Assembly (NCBI RefSeq): GCF_017084525.1
Contig: NZ_CP070950.1
Span: 868,001-932,000, forward strand
Direction: 5' to 3'
DNA from: Conexibacter sp. SYSU D00693
Lineage (GTDB): Bacteria; Actinomycetota; Thermoleophilia; Solirubrobacterales; Solirubrobacteraceae
DNA: 64,000 bases
Shown here piece after piece: positions 41,370 through 51,179 of this stretch (its first letter is position 1; each line of letters opens with the position of its first letter). A program made the translations under genes and the position numbers. A model generated the notes under the pieces. The model searched no databases and was not told where the DNA came from. It saw only the letters and a list, made by a program, of their open reading frames with translations.

Positions 41370-41416
41370 GTGAGTGGGGACTTGCGCTCGCATGCCGAGC
41401 GCAACTCCCCACTCAC
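41370..41416. terminator. 21-base inverted repeat with one mismatch
   Basis: Arms 41370-41390 and 41396-41416 are complementary except at one position and enclose the loop CATGC. The stem begins about 44 bases after the stop of the protease gene on the minus strand. It is much longer than needed for termination and could also be a dispersed palindromic element. Confidence 0.5.
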
Positions 41417-41459
41417 GCTCGCCGAGCCGCCACGACCGCGCACGGAGGACGCCACCGCC

Positions 41460-42248
41460 CTACGTCAACCCCAGCAACGACGGCCGGAACGCCCGCCGCC
41501 CGTCCACGAGCTGCAGGCCCGGGATGCCGTGCGCGCGGGCGTAGGCGAGCTCGCGGCCGAGGTCGCCCACGCCGTTGGAGAGCGGGAGCGGGAGGACGGC
41601 GAGGGTGCTGAGCGTGCCGATGGCCTGGCCGCTGGCGTTGAGGTAGCCCGAGCCGGAGTCCCCCGGGATGCCGGGCGTGACGGTGTAGACGGTCGTCGAC
41701 CAGCCGCCGGGCGAGCGGAGGACCGCGATGCCGTTCTTCGGGCTGAGCAGCGGGATGCCCAGGCGCAGCGAGGAGTTCTGGTAGCTGGCCAGCGCCTCGC
41801 CGGTCTCGGCGGTCCCCACGCCGGTGGGCCCGCCGAAGCGCGGGACGGTCGGGTCGGCCGCCGCGGCGTCGGCCGGCGAGAGGCGGACGAGCGCGAAGTC
41901 GTTGTAGCGGCAGGTCTCGTCGTCGGTCTCCCCCGCCGCGCGCATGGCCAGCCAGGAGCTGTAGGCCAGCACGCCGGGCTGGGACGCGCCGCGGACCTCG
42001 ACGGGCGTGCCGATCGGGTGCGACGTGGCCTCGCAGCCGTTGGTCGTGGTGGCGCCGGAGGTCGTGGCGCAGTGCGCCGACTGGCCGACGTAGGTGCTCG
42101 TGCCGTCGGTGAACAGGAAGTTCGCCGTGCACTGCGCGCCCTCGGTGTAGGTCATGACGCCGGGCGTGACGATCGCCTGGGCGGGGGCCGGCACGGCCGC
42201 GAGGGCGACGGCCGCGCTGAGTGCACAGAGGAGCTTGCGTGGTGCCAT
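41460..42248 (-). CDS. Secreted trypsin-like serine protease
   Basis: The 262-residue protein has a signal peptide (residues 1-25, MAPRKLLCALSAAVALAAVP then APAQA). The chymotrypsin-fold triad can be read: His59 in GQSAHC, Asp117 in CRYNDFALVRL and Ser198 in PGIPGDSGSGYL. Cys pairs (40/60, 72/113) probably form disulfides. Proteins like this are exported peptidases of unknown substrate. It follows leuD by 46 bases in an amino acid operon, without a functional link that I can see. Confidence 0.88.
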   Translation of the reverse strand: MAPRKLLCALSAAVALAAVPAPAQAIVTPGVMTYTEGAQCTANFLFTDGTSTYVGQSAHCATTSGATTTNGCEATSHPIGTPVEVRGASQPGVLAYSSWLAMRAAGETDDETCRYNDFALVRLSPADAAAADPTVPRFGGPTGVGTAETGEALASYQNSSLRLGIPLLSPKNGIAVLRSPGGWSTTVYTVTPGIPGDSGSGYLNASGQAIGTLSTLAVLPLPLSNGVGDLGRELAYARAHGIPGLQLVDGRRAFRPSLLGLT

Positions 42249-42294
42249 GGCGGCGGGAGCGTTCCCGCGCCCGCCGCCGGTGAACCACCCGGCG

Positions 42295-42867
42295 TCAGGC
42301 GGTCGCCGCCACCTCGGTCGTGACAGGGCCCGAGCGCTCGCGCTCGGCCTCGTAGCGGTCGATCGCGTCGCCCTGCTGGAGGGTCAGGGCGACGTCGTCC
42401 AGGCCGTTGAGCAGGCGGTGGCGGATCTCGGGGTCGATCTCGAAGGACGCCTCGCCGCCCGGCCACGTCACCGTCTGGGAGTCCAGGTCGACGGTCACCT
42501 GGCCCGCCTCGGCGATCGCGCGCACGTCGGCGTCGTCGAGCTGGACCGGCAGGAGGCCGATCTTCGTGCAGTTCGAGCGGAAGATGTCGGCGAAGCTCGA
42601 GGCGATGACCGTCCGGAAGCCGTAGTCCTCGAGCGCCCACGGCGCGTGCTCGCGGCTCGAGCCACAGCCGAAGTTGCGGCCCGTGACGAGCACCTCGTTC
42701 TTCGGCAGCTCCCAGCCGGGCTCCTTGGCCCAGTCGTAGAAGAGGAACTCGCCGAAGCCGGTGCGCTCGACCCGCTTGAGGAACTGCTTGGGGATGATCT
42801 GGTCGGTGTCCACGTCGTCGCGCAGCAGCACGGAGACGGGGCCGGAGACCTTCGTGAACGGGTCCAT
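42295..42867 (-). CDS. leuD: 3-isopropylmalate dehydratase small subunit
   Basis: LeuD is the small subunit of isopropylmalate isomerase, paired with LeuC; with CimA the same enzyme isomerises citramalate. The 190-residue protein has DDVDTDQIIPKQFLK and the signature TGRNFGCGSSREHAPWAL, followed by ASSFADIFRSNC. It starts three bases before the leuC stop region ends, in the usual leuC-leuD order. The length and motifs are normal. Confidence 0.96.
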   Translation of the reverse strand: MDPFTKVSGPVSVLLRDDVDTDQIIPKQFLKRVERTGFGEFLFYDWAKEPGWELPKNEVLVTGRNFGCGSSREHAPWALEDYGFRTVIASSFADIFRSNCTKIGLLPVQLDDADVRAIAEAGQVTVDLDSQTVTWPGGEASFEIDPEIRHRLLNGLDDVALTLQQGDAIDRYEAERERSGPVTTEVAATA

Positions 42868-42870
42868 GCT

Positions 42871-44217
42871 CTAGCTCCAGTCGCGGATGTCGACGAAGTG
42901 GCCGGCGATCGCGGCGGCGGCGGCCATCTCCGGGGAGACGAGGTGCGTGCGCCCGCCGCGGCCCTGACGGCCCTCGAAGTTGCGGTTCGAGGTGCTCGCG
43001 CAGCGCTCGCCCGGGTCCAGCGTGTCCGGGTTCATGCCCAGGCACATCGAGCAGCCCGCGCCGCGCCAGTCGAAGCCCGCGGCCTTGAAGACCTCGTCGA
43101 GGCCCTCGGCCTCGGCCTGCGCCTTCACCTGGACCGACCCCGGGACGACCATCGCGTGGACGTCCGAGGCGACCTTGCGGCCCTCGACGACCTTCGCGGC
43201 GGCACGCAGGTCACCGATGCGCGAGTTCGTGCAGGAGCCGATGAAGATGCGGTCGAGCTTGACGTCCTGCATCGGCGTGCCGGGCTCGAGGCCCATGTAC
43301 TGCAGCGCGCGCTGCTCGCCCTCGGTCTGCGGCTGCGGGACCGCCTCGGTGACCGGGATGACCTGCGCCGGCGTCGTGCCCCACGAGACCATCGGGCTGA
43401 TCGCGCCGACGTCGACGACGACCTCCTTGTCGAAGGTCGCGCCTTCCTCGGTGAAGAGCTCGCGCCAGGCCGGGTCGACCGTCCCGCCGTGCTCCTGCAC
43501 CCAGGCGAAGGTCGTCTCGTCCGGGGCGATCATGCCCGCGCGGCCGCCGCCCTCGATCGTCATGTTGCAGATCGTCATGCGGCCCTCCATGGAGAGCGCC
43601 TCGATCGCCGGGCCGGCGAACTCGACGACGTGCCCGACGGCGCCGTCGACGCCCATCTGGCCGATCGTCGCGAGGATCATGTCCTTGGCGGTGACGCCGA
43701 AGCCGCGCTCGCCCTCGTAGCGGATGCGCATCGCCTTGGGCTTGTGCTGGACGAGGCACTGCGTGGCCAGCACGTGCTCGACCTCGCTCGTGCCGATGCC
43801 GAACGCCAGCGCGCCGAACGCGCCGTGCGTGGCGGTGTGCGAGTCGCCGCAGACGATCGTCATCCCCGGCTGGGTCAGCCCGAGCTCGGGCCCGATGACG
43901 TGGACGATCCCCTGGTGCTCGGAGCCGAGGCTGAAGACCGGGACGCCGAACTCCGCGCAGTTGGCCTCGAGCGTCTCGACCTGCTTGCGGCTGAGCTCGT
44001 CGCGGATGCGGGCGGCGATCGGCGTGCCGTCGGTCGGCACGTTGTGGTCGGCCGTGGCGATCGTGCGGTCGGGCCGGCGCACGGGGCGCCCGGCGAGCCG
44101 GAGGCCGTCGAAGGCCTGCGGGCTGGTGACCTCGTGCACGAGGTGCAGGTCGATGTACAGCAGGTTCGGCGCGACCTCGTGGGCCTGCCAGATCTTGTCG
44201 AACAGCGTCTGGGGCAT
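42871..44217 (-). CDS. leuC: 3-isopropylmalate dehydratase large subunit
   Basis: LeuC carries the [4Fe-4S] cluster of isopropylmalate isomerase. The cluster ligands are Cys329 in [12 protein letters not shown] and Cys389 and Cys392 in [30 protein letters not shown] is also intact. The product of 448 residues begins at the ATG at 44217, 23 bases after the XRE-cupin gene ends, so regulator-leuC-leuD probably form one transcript. Confidence 0.96.
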   Translation of the reverse strand: MPQTLFDKIWQAHEVAPNLLYIDLHLVHEVTSPQAFDGLRLAGRPVRRPDRTIATADHNVPTDGTPIAARIRDELSRKQVETLEANCAEFGVPVFSLGSEHQGIVHVIGPELGLTQPGMTIVCGDSHTATHGAFGALAFGIGTSEVEHVLATQCLVQHKPKAMRIRYEGERGFGVTAKDMILATIGQMGVDGAVGHVVEFAGPAIEALSMEGRMTICNMTIEGGGRAGMIAPDETTFAWVQEHGGTVDPAWRELFTEEGATFDKEVVVDVGAISPMVSWGTTPAQVIPVTEAVPQPQTEGEQRALQYMGLEPGTPMQDVKLDRIFIGSCTNSRIGDLRAAAKVVEGRKVASDVHAMVVPGSVQVKAQAEAEGLDEVFKAAGFDWRGAGCSMCLGMNPDTLDPGERCASTSNRNFEGRQGRGGRTHLVSPEMAAAAAIAGHFVDIRDWS

Positions 44218-44240
44218 CGTGGCTCTCGGGTGGTGTGGGA

Positions 44241-44834
44241 TCAGCTCCGGCGCAGCCCCGCCGACACCACGGCCAGCAGGACGGCCTCGTCGGGGCCGGG
44301 GTTCTCGAAGCGGTGGGGCAGGTCGGCGTCGAACGTCACGGTGTCGCCGGCCTCCAGGGACGTCGTGGCGCCGTCGATGTGCAGGACGACCCGGCCCTGC
44401 TCGACCAGCGCGATCTCGCGACTGCCGGGCTCGTGCATCGGCGGGTCGCCCTCGCCGCCGGTCGTCGCGCCGGGCGCGAGGACGTGGCGGCTGAGCTCGG
44501 CGCGCTGACCGGGCAGCGGCGGCGTCAGGACCTCGAAGGCGTGGCCGGCGGCGCCGCCGCCGCGCCGGCGGTCGCCCGCGCGAACGACGGTGACCATCCC
44601 CTCCTCGTCCAGGCGCAGGAGCTGGCTGAGGCGCAGCTCCAGCCCCGCCGCGATGCGGCCGGCCACCTGGAGGGTCGGGCTCGTCTCGCCGCGCTCGACC
44701 TGGGAGAGCATCGGGGCACTGACGCCCGAGCGCTCCGCGAGGTCGCGCAGCGACAGGCCCATGCCCTCGCGCAGCGCGCGCACGCGCGGGCCGACGTGGA
44801 TCTGCGCGTCGATGGTGGGCTCGGCGACGGCCAT
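44241..44834 (-). CDS. XRE-family regulator with C-terminal cupin domain
   Basis: The 197-residue protein has a helix-turn-helix domain (residues about 15-68; [33 protein letters not shown]) and a C-terminal cupin (about 110-190; [41 protein letters not shown]) expected to sense a small molecule. It lies directly upstream of leuC-leuD. A palindrome over its own promoter suggests self-regulation, and thus control of leuCD. The effector could be a branched-chain intermediate; that is inference. Confidence 0.88.
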   Translation of the reverse strand: MAVAEPTIDAQIHVGPRVRALREGMGLSLRDLAERSGVSAPMLSQVERGETSPTLQVAGRIAAGLELRLSQLLRLDEEGMVTVVRAGDRRRGGGAAGHAFEVLTPPLPGQRAELSRHVLAPGATTGGEGDPPMHEPGSREIALVEQGRVVLHIDGATTSLEAGDTVTFDADLPHRFENPGPDEAVLLAVVSAGLRRS

Positions 44835-44867
44835 CTGGAGGACTGTACGCTATCACGTACAGCTGTA
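44835..44867 (-). promoter_or_regulatory. Leaderless promoter with palindromic operator, XRE-cupin/leuCD
   Basis: On the minus strand TACAGT (44847-44842) ends 7 bases before the ATG of the regulator. The palindrome CTGTACG-N6-CGTACAG (44843-44862) covers this -10 box, and an overlapping perfect palindrome TACAGCTGTA lies at 44858-44867. This is what an autoregulatory repressor site would look like. Confidence 0.6.
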
Positions 44868-44872
44868 TGCCG

Positions 44873-46084
44873 CTAGGCCGGAGCATCGGCGCCGTCGAGG
44901 ATCCGCGCCAGGACCCGCGCCGTGGTGACCAGGTCGTCGACGGCGACGCGCTCGTCGACCGCGTGGGCCAGCTCGATCCCCGGCGGGCCGACCATCACCG
45001 TGGGGACGCCGGCCGCGCAGAAGAGCCGCATGTCGGCGCCGTAGGGCACCCCGATCACCCGCCCGGGACGTCCCAGCTCCGCGCCGACCGCCGCGAGCGC
45101 GAGCCGGGCGACGGGGCCGTCGTGGTCGGTCTGGGCGGAGGCGAACTGGCCGCCGGTCCACGCCACGCTCGCCTCGGGACACGCGGCGCGGACCGCCGCC
45201 TCGACCGCCGCGCGCGCCGCCCCCGGGTCCTCCCCCACCCGCACGGGCGCCCGCCCCTCGAAGTCCAGGCGGTCGGGGACCGAGCTCGACCACTCCCCCG
45301 CCGCGAGCCGGCCGACGAGCAGCGGGTAGGGCAGCGGGAGCTCGCGCATGAGCGGATGTGCCACGTCCGCGTTGAGCTCCGCCTCGAGCGCCGCGAGCGC
45401 CGCATGGACGGGCACGTAGCGGTCGATCGCGCTTACGCCCTCGAGGCGCTGCGCGGCGTGGGCCGCCACGCCGGGGACGGTGCCGGTGAAGGTCAGCGCG
45501 CCGGCCTGCGCGCAGACGACGTCGAAGCCCGTCGGCTCCGGGATGACGCAGAGGTCGAAGGCGGCGTCGTCCCGCACGGCGGCGAAGGCGCCCAGGCCGC
45601 CGTCCTCCTCGGAGGCCACCGCGAGCAGGACGGCCTCGACGGCGCCGCCGGACGTGCGGGCGTGGGCGGCGAGCGCGTGGAGCGCGGCGACCGTCGCGCC
45701 CTTCATGTCGACGCTGCCGCGGCCGTGCAGCCAGCCGTCGGCCACGACGCCCGACCACGGGCCGTGCGCCCACGGGACCGTCCCGGGCGCGACCACGTCG
45801 ACGTGGCCGCACAGCGCCACGCGCCGCGCCGCGCCGCCGCCGGGGGCTCGGACCGTCAGGCCCCACAGCTCGTCGCGCGGTGCCTCCTCGCCCGGGTGGT
45901 CGGGGTGGGCGCGCAGCGCCGCGAGGTCGTGGCGGCGCAGCTCGGGCTCGAGGCCCAGGGCGGCGGCGAGCTCGCCGAGGCGCTCGAGCGCCGCCCGCTC
46001 GTCGCCGGTGACCGAGGGCACCTGGACGAGCGCCGCGGCGTCGCGCACGAGCGCGCCGGGGTCGACGAGCTCGTGCGCGCGCAC
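44873..46084 (-). CDS. M20 family metallopeptidase (ArgE/DapE/CPG2-like)
   Basis: M20 enzymes are two-metal deacylases or di-/aminoacylases. The metal ligands are visible: His in [10 protein letters not shown], Asp in [10 protein letters not shown], the catalytic Glu pair in ASEEDGG, a Glu-containing IPEPTGFD and a late His in [10 protein letters not shown]. The dimerisation domain includes [17 protein letters not shown]. The 403-residue product fits acetylornithine deacetylase or succinyl-diaminopimelate desuccinylase relatives, but the substrate cannot be fixed. The GTG at 46084 is 5 bases after leuA. Confidence 0.88.
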   Translation of the reverse strand: MRAHELVDPGALVRDAAALVQVPSVTGDERAALERLGELAAALGLEPELRRHDLAALRAHPDHPGEEAPRDELWGLTVRAPGGGAARRVALCGHVDVVAPGTVPWAHGPWSGVVADGWLHGRGSVDMKGATVAALHALAAHARTSGGAVEAVLLAVASEEDGGLGAFAAVRDDAAFDLCVIPEPTGFDVVCAQAGALTFTGTVPGVAAHAAQRLEGVSAIDRYVPVHAALAALEAELNADVAHPLMRELPLPYPLLVGRLAAGEWSSSVPDRLDFEGRAPVRVGEDPGAARAAVEAAVRAACPEASVAWTGGQFASAQTDHDGPVARLALAAVGAELGRPGRVIGVPYGADMRLFCAAGVPTVMVGPPGIELAHAVDERVAVDDLVTTARVLARILDGADAPA

Positions 46085-46089
46085 GCGGG

Positions 46090-47712
46090 CTACGGGGTGG
46101 CGGTGCCGGCCGCCACGCGGTCCTCGGCGGCGACGCGCGCGCGGCGCACCGCGGTGCCGAGCGCCCGCACGTAGGCGGTCGCCGAGGCGGCGATGATGTC
46201 GGTGGCCACGGCCTGCCCGGCGCCCGTGACCCGCTCGCCGTCGAGCACGCCCGGGATGTCGGTCTTCACCGCGTCGCCGGGACGGCCGAGCTCGACGACG
46301 ACGCTGACCTCGCCGAGCGCGTCCTCGCCGCCGGTGACGGCGCCGACGCGGTACTCGCGCAGGCGGGCGTCGATGCCGGTCGCCGCCGAGATCGCGCGGA
46401 AGATCGCGTCGACCGGGCCGTCGCCCGTGAACGAGCCCTCGACGACCTCGCCCTCGGGCGTGCGCACGCCCACGGTCGCGTGCGGCGGGCGGCGGGTCGA
46501 GGCCTCGACGTCGAACCACTCGACCTCGTAGACCGCCGCCTGGCCGCGCAGCTCGTCGGTGACGAGCGCCTCGAGGTCCATCGCCGTCACCTGCTTCTTG
46601 ACGTCGGCGATCTCCTTGAAGCGCTGGAAGGCGTGGTTGAGCGCCGCCCCGTCGAGGCGGTGGCCCAGCTCCTCCAGCGCCTGGCGCAGCGCGTGGCGGC
46701 CGGAGTGCTTGCCCAGGACGATGTCGTTGCCCTCCAGGCCGACGGACCGTGCGTCCATGATCTCGTAGGTCGAGCGCTCCTTCAGAACGCCGTCCTGGTG
46801 GATGCCCGACTCGTGGGCGAAGGCGTTGCGTCCGACGACGGCCTTGTTGGGCTGCACCGGGTAGCCGGTGAGCCGCGAGACCAGCCGCGACGTGCGAGCG
46901 ATCTCCGTCGACTCCGCGCCGGTGTGCAGGCCCAGGTCGGCGCTGCGGGTCCGGAAGAGCATGATGAGCTCCTCCAGGGACGCGTTGCCCGCGCGCTCGC
47001 CGATGCCGTTGACCGCGCACTCGACCTGGCGCGCGCCGGCCTGGACGCCGGCCAGCGAGTTGGCGACCGCCAGCCCGAGGTCGTCGTGGCAGTGCACGGA
47101 CAGCACGACGTCGTGCAGGCCGGGGACCAGCTCGTAGAGGCGGCGCAGGAACGCCGCGTACTCCAGCGGCGTGGCGTAGCCGACGGTGTCCGGGATGTTG
47201 ATCGTCGTCGCGCCCTCCTCGATCGCCGCCTGCAGCACCGAGGCGCAGAACTCGACGTCCGAGCGGGTCGCGTCCATCGGCGAGAACTCGACGTCGTCGC
47301 ACAGCGCGCGGGCGTGGGCCACGGCGGCGCGCGCCTGGCCCAGGACGTCCTCGCGCGTGGACTGCAGCTGGTGCTCGATGTGGATGTCCGACGTCGACAG
47401 GAAGGTGTGGATCCGCGGGCGCTGGCTGTCGCGCACCGCGTCGGCCGCGCGCTCGATGTCGGCGGCGTGGGCGCGGGCCAGGCCGCAGATGATCGGTCCC
47501 TCCACCTCGCGGGCGATCGCCTCGACCGCGGCGAAGTCCCCCGGAGAGGCGATGGGGAAGCCCGCCTCGATGACGTCCACCCCGAGGCGCGCGAGCTGGT
47601 GGGCGATCTCGAGCTTCTCGGTCTTGTTGAGCGAGATGCCGGGCGACTGCTCGCCGTCGCGCAGCGTGGTGTCGAACAGCAGGACGCGGTTCGGGTCTTC
47701 GGGCTTCGTCAT
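46090..47712 (-). CDS. leuA: 2-isopropylmalate synthase
   Basis: LeuA condenses acetyl-CoA with 2-oxoisovalerate, the first step of leucine synthesis. The barrel starts with [18 protein letters not shown]; the metal-binding [16 protein letters not shown] and the [14 protein letters not shown] motif are intact. A C-terminal allosteric domain (from about residue 385) senses leucine. It has 540 residues from the ATG at 47712; a GTG at 47724 with AGAGGA just upstream is a possible earlier start. It is preceded by a leucine-rich leader peptide. Confidence 0.96.
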   Translation of the reverse strand: MTKPEDPNRVLLFDTTLRDGEQSPGISLNKTEKLEIAHQLARLGVDVIEAGFPIASPGDFAAVEAIAREVEGPIICGLARAHAADIERAADAVRDSQRPRIHTFLSTSDIHIEHQLQSTREDVLGQARAAVAHARALCDDVEFSPMDATRSDVEFCASVLQAAIEEGATTINIPDTVGYATPLEYAAFLRRLYELVPGLHDVVLSVHCHDDLGLAVANSLAGVQAGARQVECAVNGIGERAGNASLEELIMLFRTRSADLGLHTGAESTEIARTSRLVSRLTGYPVQPNKAVVGRNAFAHESGIHQDGVLKERSTYEIMDARSVGLEGNDIVLGKHSGRHALRQALEELGHRLDGAALNHAFQRFKEIADVKKQVTAMDLEALVTDELRGQAAVYEVEWFDVEASTRRPPHATVGVRTPEGEVVEGSFTGDGPVDAIFRAISAATGIDARLREYRVGAVTGGEDALGEVSVVVELGRPGDAVKTDIPGVLDGERVTGAGQAVATDIIAASATAYVRALGTAVRRARVAAEDRVAAGTATP

Positions 47713-47805
47713 GGCGTGCTTCACGGTTCCTCTCTGGGCTTCGACCTGCGGACTCCTCGGGACTGGTTCGCGGCTTCTGGCGGCCGCCACGCGCAGCTGC
47801 TCCCC
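47713..47805 (-). promoter_or_regulatory. leuA attenuator region
   Basis: Between the leader-peptide stop and leuA the transcript can form a CTCCCC...GGGGAG hairpin over the peptide stop codon (about 47817-47799), a TGGCGGCCGCCA palindrome (47789-47778) and further pairings with GCGGCTTC-type sequence. Mutually exclusive structures here would allow control by the position of a ribosome stalled on Leu codons. No classic T-run is present. Confidence 0.5.
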
Positions 47806-47853
47806 CTAGCGGGGGAGGAGGAGAAGTCGGAGGTCGAGCAGGGCGTGGGCCAT
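47806..47853 (-). CDS. leuA leader peptide, 15 residues, 7 of them leucine
   Basis: A short frame reads MAHALLDLRLLLLPR followed by TAG. Seven of 15 codons are leucine, including a run of four (CTT CTC CTC CTC) close to the end, as in known leu operon leader peptides. A -10 box TAGATT (47870-47865, minus) lies 11 bases before the ATG, so the peptide is the first thing translated on the leuA mRNA. Ribosome stalling at the Leu run when charged tRNA-Leu is scarce would be the signal. It is too short to appear as a normal gene call. Confidence 0.8.
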   Translation of the reverse strand: MAHALLDLRLLLLPR

Positions 47854-47864
47854 GCGACGGTCGG

Positions 47865-47870
47865 AATCTA
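47865..47870 (-). promoter_or_regulatory. leuA operon -10 box
   Basis: TAGATT on the minus strand, 11 bases before the leader-peptide ATG, matches the TANNNT pattern seen at other promoters of the window. The predicted transcript begins 4-5 bases before the peptide. Confidence 0.5.
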
Positions 47871-47878
47871 GCAGCCCG

Positions 47879-48121
47879 TCAAGGGCCCGGTTGGGACCGC
47901 CGGTCTCCGACGGCCAGGTCGTCTGCGTGCGAGCCCCCGTGGAGGTCGACGTACTCGTTGCCGTCCACGTCCCAGATGCGGCTGCCGCGGGCGTGCGTGA
48001 CCACGACCGGGTACGGCTCGTCGAGGCGCCCCGCGCCGGTCACGCCACCGGGCAGCACGCGGCGCCGGCCGGGCAGCATCTCCGCCGACCGGACGGTGCT
48101 CACGGGCGTCTCCTGGACCAT
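47879..48121 (-). pseudogene. Truncated class-III aminotransferase (glutamate-1-semialdehyde aminotransferase-like)
   Basis: The 80-residue frame contains MLPGGVTGAGRLDEPYPVV, THARGSRIWDVDGNEYVDLHGG, which is the beginning of GSA-aminomutase-like class-III aminotransferases (whose full length is about 430 residues). After EYVDLHGG the family sequence stops and an unrelated 17-residue tail leads to a stop codon. The PLP-binding and catalytic parts are absent. It is therefore a broken remnant, ending 9 bases upstream of the leuA -10 box; a rearrangement may have joined it to the leuA promoter. Confidence 0.65.
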
Positions 48122-48263
48122 GGTCGGCAGGCTCGCGCGCCCGGGGCTCGCGCCCCAGCGCCCGGGTGGCCCGACCGTCCAGCCCCGAGCCGTCCACGCT
48201 GTCCAGCCGGGCCCTCGGCGTTCCGCTCAGCGGAAAGCGGCGCGCGGTGGGTACCAGAGGACC

Positions 48264-49109
48264 GTGCCGCCCCTGCGCACGGGCAACGACCGCGCCGACG
48301 CCCAGGACGACTTCCTGCGCGCCCGGCGGCGGCGTGCGCTGACACGGCTGCTGCGGATGCTCGGGCGCGCCGGCGACGTCGACGTGATCCTGCCCTTCGA
48401 CGAGGTCGTCGCCGCGCTCGGCCGTGTCGGCGAGCGCGACCTGGGCGTCCAGCTCGTGGAGGTCGACTCGATCCTCGGCACGGTGGACCGGCCCCACGGC
48501 TTCGACCGCGAGTTCCGCCCGACCACCGCCCGGGTCCGCGGGCGCTGGGAGCGCATCGCGACCGCCCGGCGCCGCGGCGAGCCGCTGCCGCCCGTCGAGC
48601 TCTTCCGCGTGGGGGACGTGCACTTCGTCCGCGACGGCCACCACCGTGTCTCGGTGGCGCGGGCCATGGGCGACGACGTGCTCGAGGCGCACGTCGTCGA
48701 GGTCCTCACCCGCGTGGGCGCCGACCGGACGCTGCGCCTCTCGGACCTGCCGCTCAAGAGCCACGAGCGGCTCTTCCACGAGCGCATCCCGCTGCCGCCC
48801 CAGGCGCTGCCGCGGGTCCGGCTCGCCGACTCGCTGCGCTACGGCGAGCTCGCGGAGTCCATCGAGGCGTGGGGCTTTCGCCGCGGCCAGGAGGAGGACC
48901 GCCTGCTCGACCGCGAGGAGCTCGGGCGCCGGTGGCTGCAGGAGGAGCTCGAGCCGGTCTGCGGGCTGCTGCACGAGGCCGACATGGTCCTGCCGGACGA
49001 GAGCGACGCCGACGCGTACCTGCGCGTCGCCTGCGACCGCTACCGCCTGCTGCACACGTCGGAGTGGAGCGAGGACGTCCTCGCCCGCCTGCGCGAGCGT
49101 CAGCGCTGA
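48264..49109 (+). CDS. ParB/Srx-like domain protein
   Basis: The 281-residue protein has a ParB-N/sulfiredoxin-like core: LPPVELFRVGDVHFVRDGHHRVSVARAMG (about residues 96-125), the loop that binds CTP or ATP in this superfamily. It begins with an Arg-rich segment (RARRRRALTRLLRMLG) and ends with a helical region rich in Glu/Leu. There is no centromere-type HTH domain. Function is unknown. The GTG at 48264 is used because the conserved part starts soon after; no ATG is near. Its stop codon lies inside a palindrome shared with the convergent transporter gene. Confidence 0.7.
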   Translation: MPPLRTGNDRADAQDDFLRARRRRALTRLLRMLGRAGDVDVILPFDEVVAALGRVGERDLGVQLVEVDSILGTVDRPHGFDREFRPTTARVRGRWERIATARRRGEPLPPVELFRVGDVHFVRDGHHRVSVARAMGDDVLEAHVVEVLTRVGADRTLRLSDLPLKSHERLFHERIPLPPQALPRVRLADSLRYGELAESIEAWGFRRGQEEDRLLDREELGRRWLQEELEPVCGLLHEADMVLPDESDADAYLRVACDRYRLLHTSEWSEDVLARLRERQR

Positions 49110-49126
49110 AAGGTGCCAGGCACCTT

Positions 49127-49130
<4 letters not shown>
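49106..49130. repeat. Perfect palindrome carrying both stop codons of convergent genes
   Basis: CTGAAAGGTGCC and GGCACCTTTCAG (12-base arms, single central A) form a perfect palindrome. Its outer TGA is the stop of the ParB-like gene on the plus strand (49107-49109) and of the ABC ATPase gene on the minus strand (49129-49127). It shares the GGTGCCAGGCACC core with 24654-24664. It may act as a bidirectional terminator. Confidence 0.75.
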
Positions 49131-50311
<1,181 letters not shown>

Positions 50312-50333
50312 CTGGCGGGTGCTCCTCCCCAGG

Positions 50334-51176
50334 TCAGCCCTTCACCGCGCCGGACGTCAGCCCGGCCACGATGCGGCGCTGGAAGATCAGGACGAAGACG
50401 ATGATCGGGATGGTGACCAGGATCGCCGCGGCGGCGATGTTCCCGGTCGGCGCGGTGAACTGGCTCTCGCCCTGGAAGAAGGCGATGGCCGCTGGGACCG
50501 TGCGCGAGCGGTCCGACGACGTCAGCGAGATCGCGAAGACGAAGTCGTTCCAGCAGAAGATGAAGACGAGGATCGCCGCGGTGAACATGCCCGGGGCGGC
50601 GAGCGGGACGATGACCTTGCGGAAGGCCTGGAACGGCGTGGCGCCGTCGACCTGCGCGGCCTGCTCGAGCTCCCACGGGATCTCGCGGAAGAACGCGACG
50701 AGCGTGTAGATCGCCAGCGGCAGCGCGAAGGTGAGGTACGGGATGATGAGCCCGACGTAGGTGTCGTAGATCCCGAGCGTCCGCCACATGTCGAACAGCG
50801 GGCCGACGGTCGAGATCGGCGGGAACATCGCGATGGCCAGCGCGCCGCCGAGGATCAGGCGCCGGCCCGGGAAGTCCAGCCGCGCGATCGCGTAGGCGGT
50901 GAACGACGCCAGTGTGATCGCGATGACCGTCGCGATGAGCGCGATCGCCACGGAGTTGATCAGCGGCCGCAGCATCGGGCTGTCGAAGCCGCCCTCGAAC
51001 AGCGTCTTGTAGTTGTCGAAGGTGAACGCGTCCGGGATGAGCCGCCCGTCGCCGATCGTCGCCGGCGTCTTGAGCGACAGCATCAGCAGCCAGAAGACGG
51101 GGAACAGCGCGGCGATGACCACCGCGACGAGGCCGATCGTCCAGAACGTGTGCTCGCGGGTCCCGCGCTCGCCCAT
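50334..51176 (-). CDS. Sugar ABC transporter permease (MalG/UgpE type)
   Basis: The 280-residue protein has six membrane helices. The ATPase-coupling EAA loop reads [28 protein letters not shown] (about residues 190-217), with the expected G at its centre. The N-terminal helix starts at residue 12. It follows the other permease by 3 bases and precedes the ATPase gene by 22 bases. Confidence 0.94.
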   Translation of the reverse strand: MGERGTREHTFWTIGLVAVVIAALFPVFWLLMLSLKTPATIGDGRLIPDAFTFDNYKTLFEGGFDSPMLRPLINSVAIALIATVIAITLASFTAYAIARLDFPGRRLILGGALAIAMFPPISTVGPLFDMWRTLGIYDTYVGLIIPYLTFALPLAIYTLVAFFREIPWELEQAAQVDGATPFQAFRKVIVPLAAPGMFTAAILVFIFCWNDFVFAISLTSSDRSRTVPAAIAFFQGESQFTAPTGNIAAAAILVTIPIIVFVLIFQRRIVAGLTSGAVKG

Positions 51177-51179
51177 GGC

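Larger units (their letters stand above)
41119..41459. other. Intergenic region between protease gene and leuB
   Basis: The 341 bases contain the likely leuB promoter (TAACCT, minus, 41135-41130), then about 160 bases of unremarkable GC-rich sequence, then two stem-loops at 41300-41326 and 41370-41416. No gene or RNA is recognised. Confidence 0.6.

Noticed and set aside
46090-47712. A second citramalate synthase in place of leuA
   Set aside because: The [12 protein letters not shown] start, the usual length and the Leu-rich leader peptide fit LeuA; the gene at 37562-39148 has the CimA features.
48264-49109. Chromosome-partitioning ParB
   Set aside because: Only the DGHHR-type N-domain loop is present; the HTH centromere-binding domain and a parA neighbour are missing.
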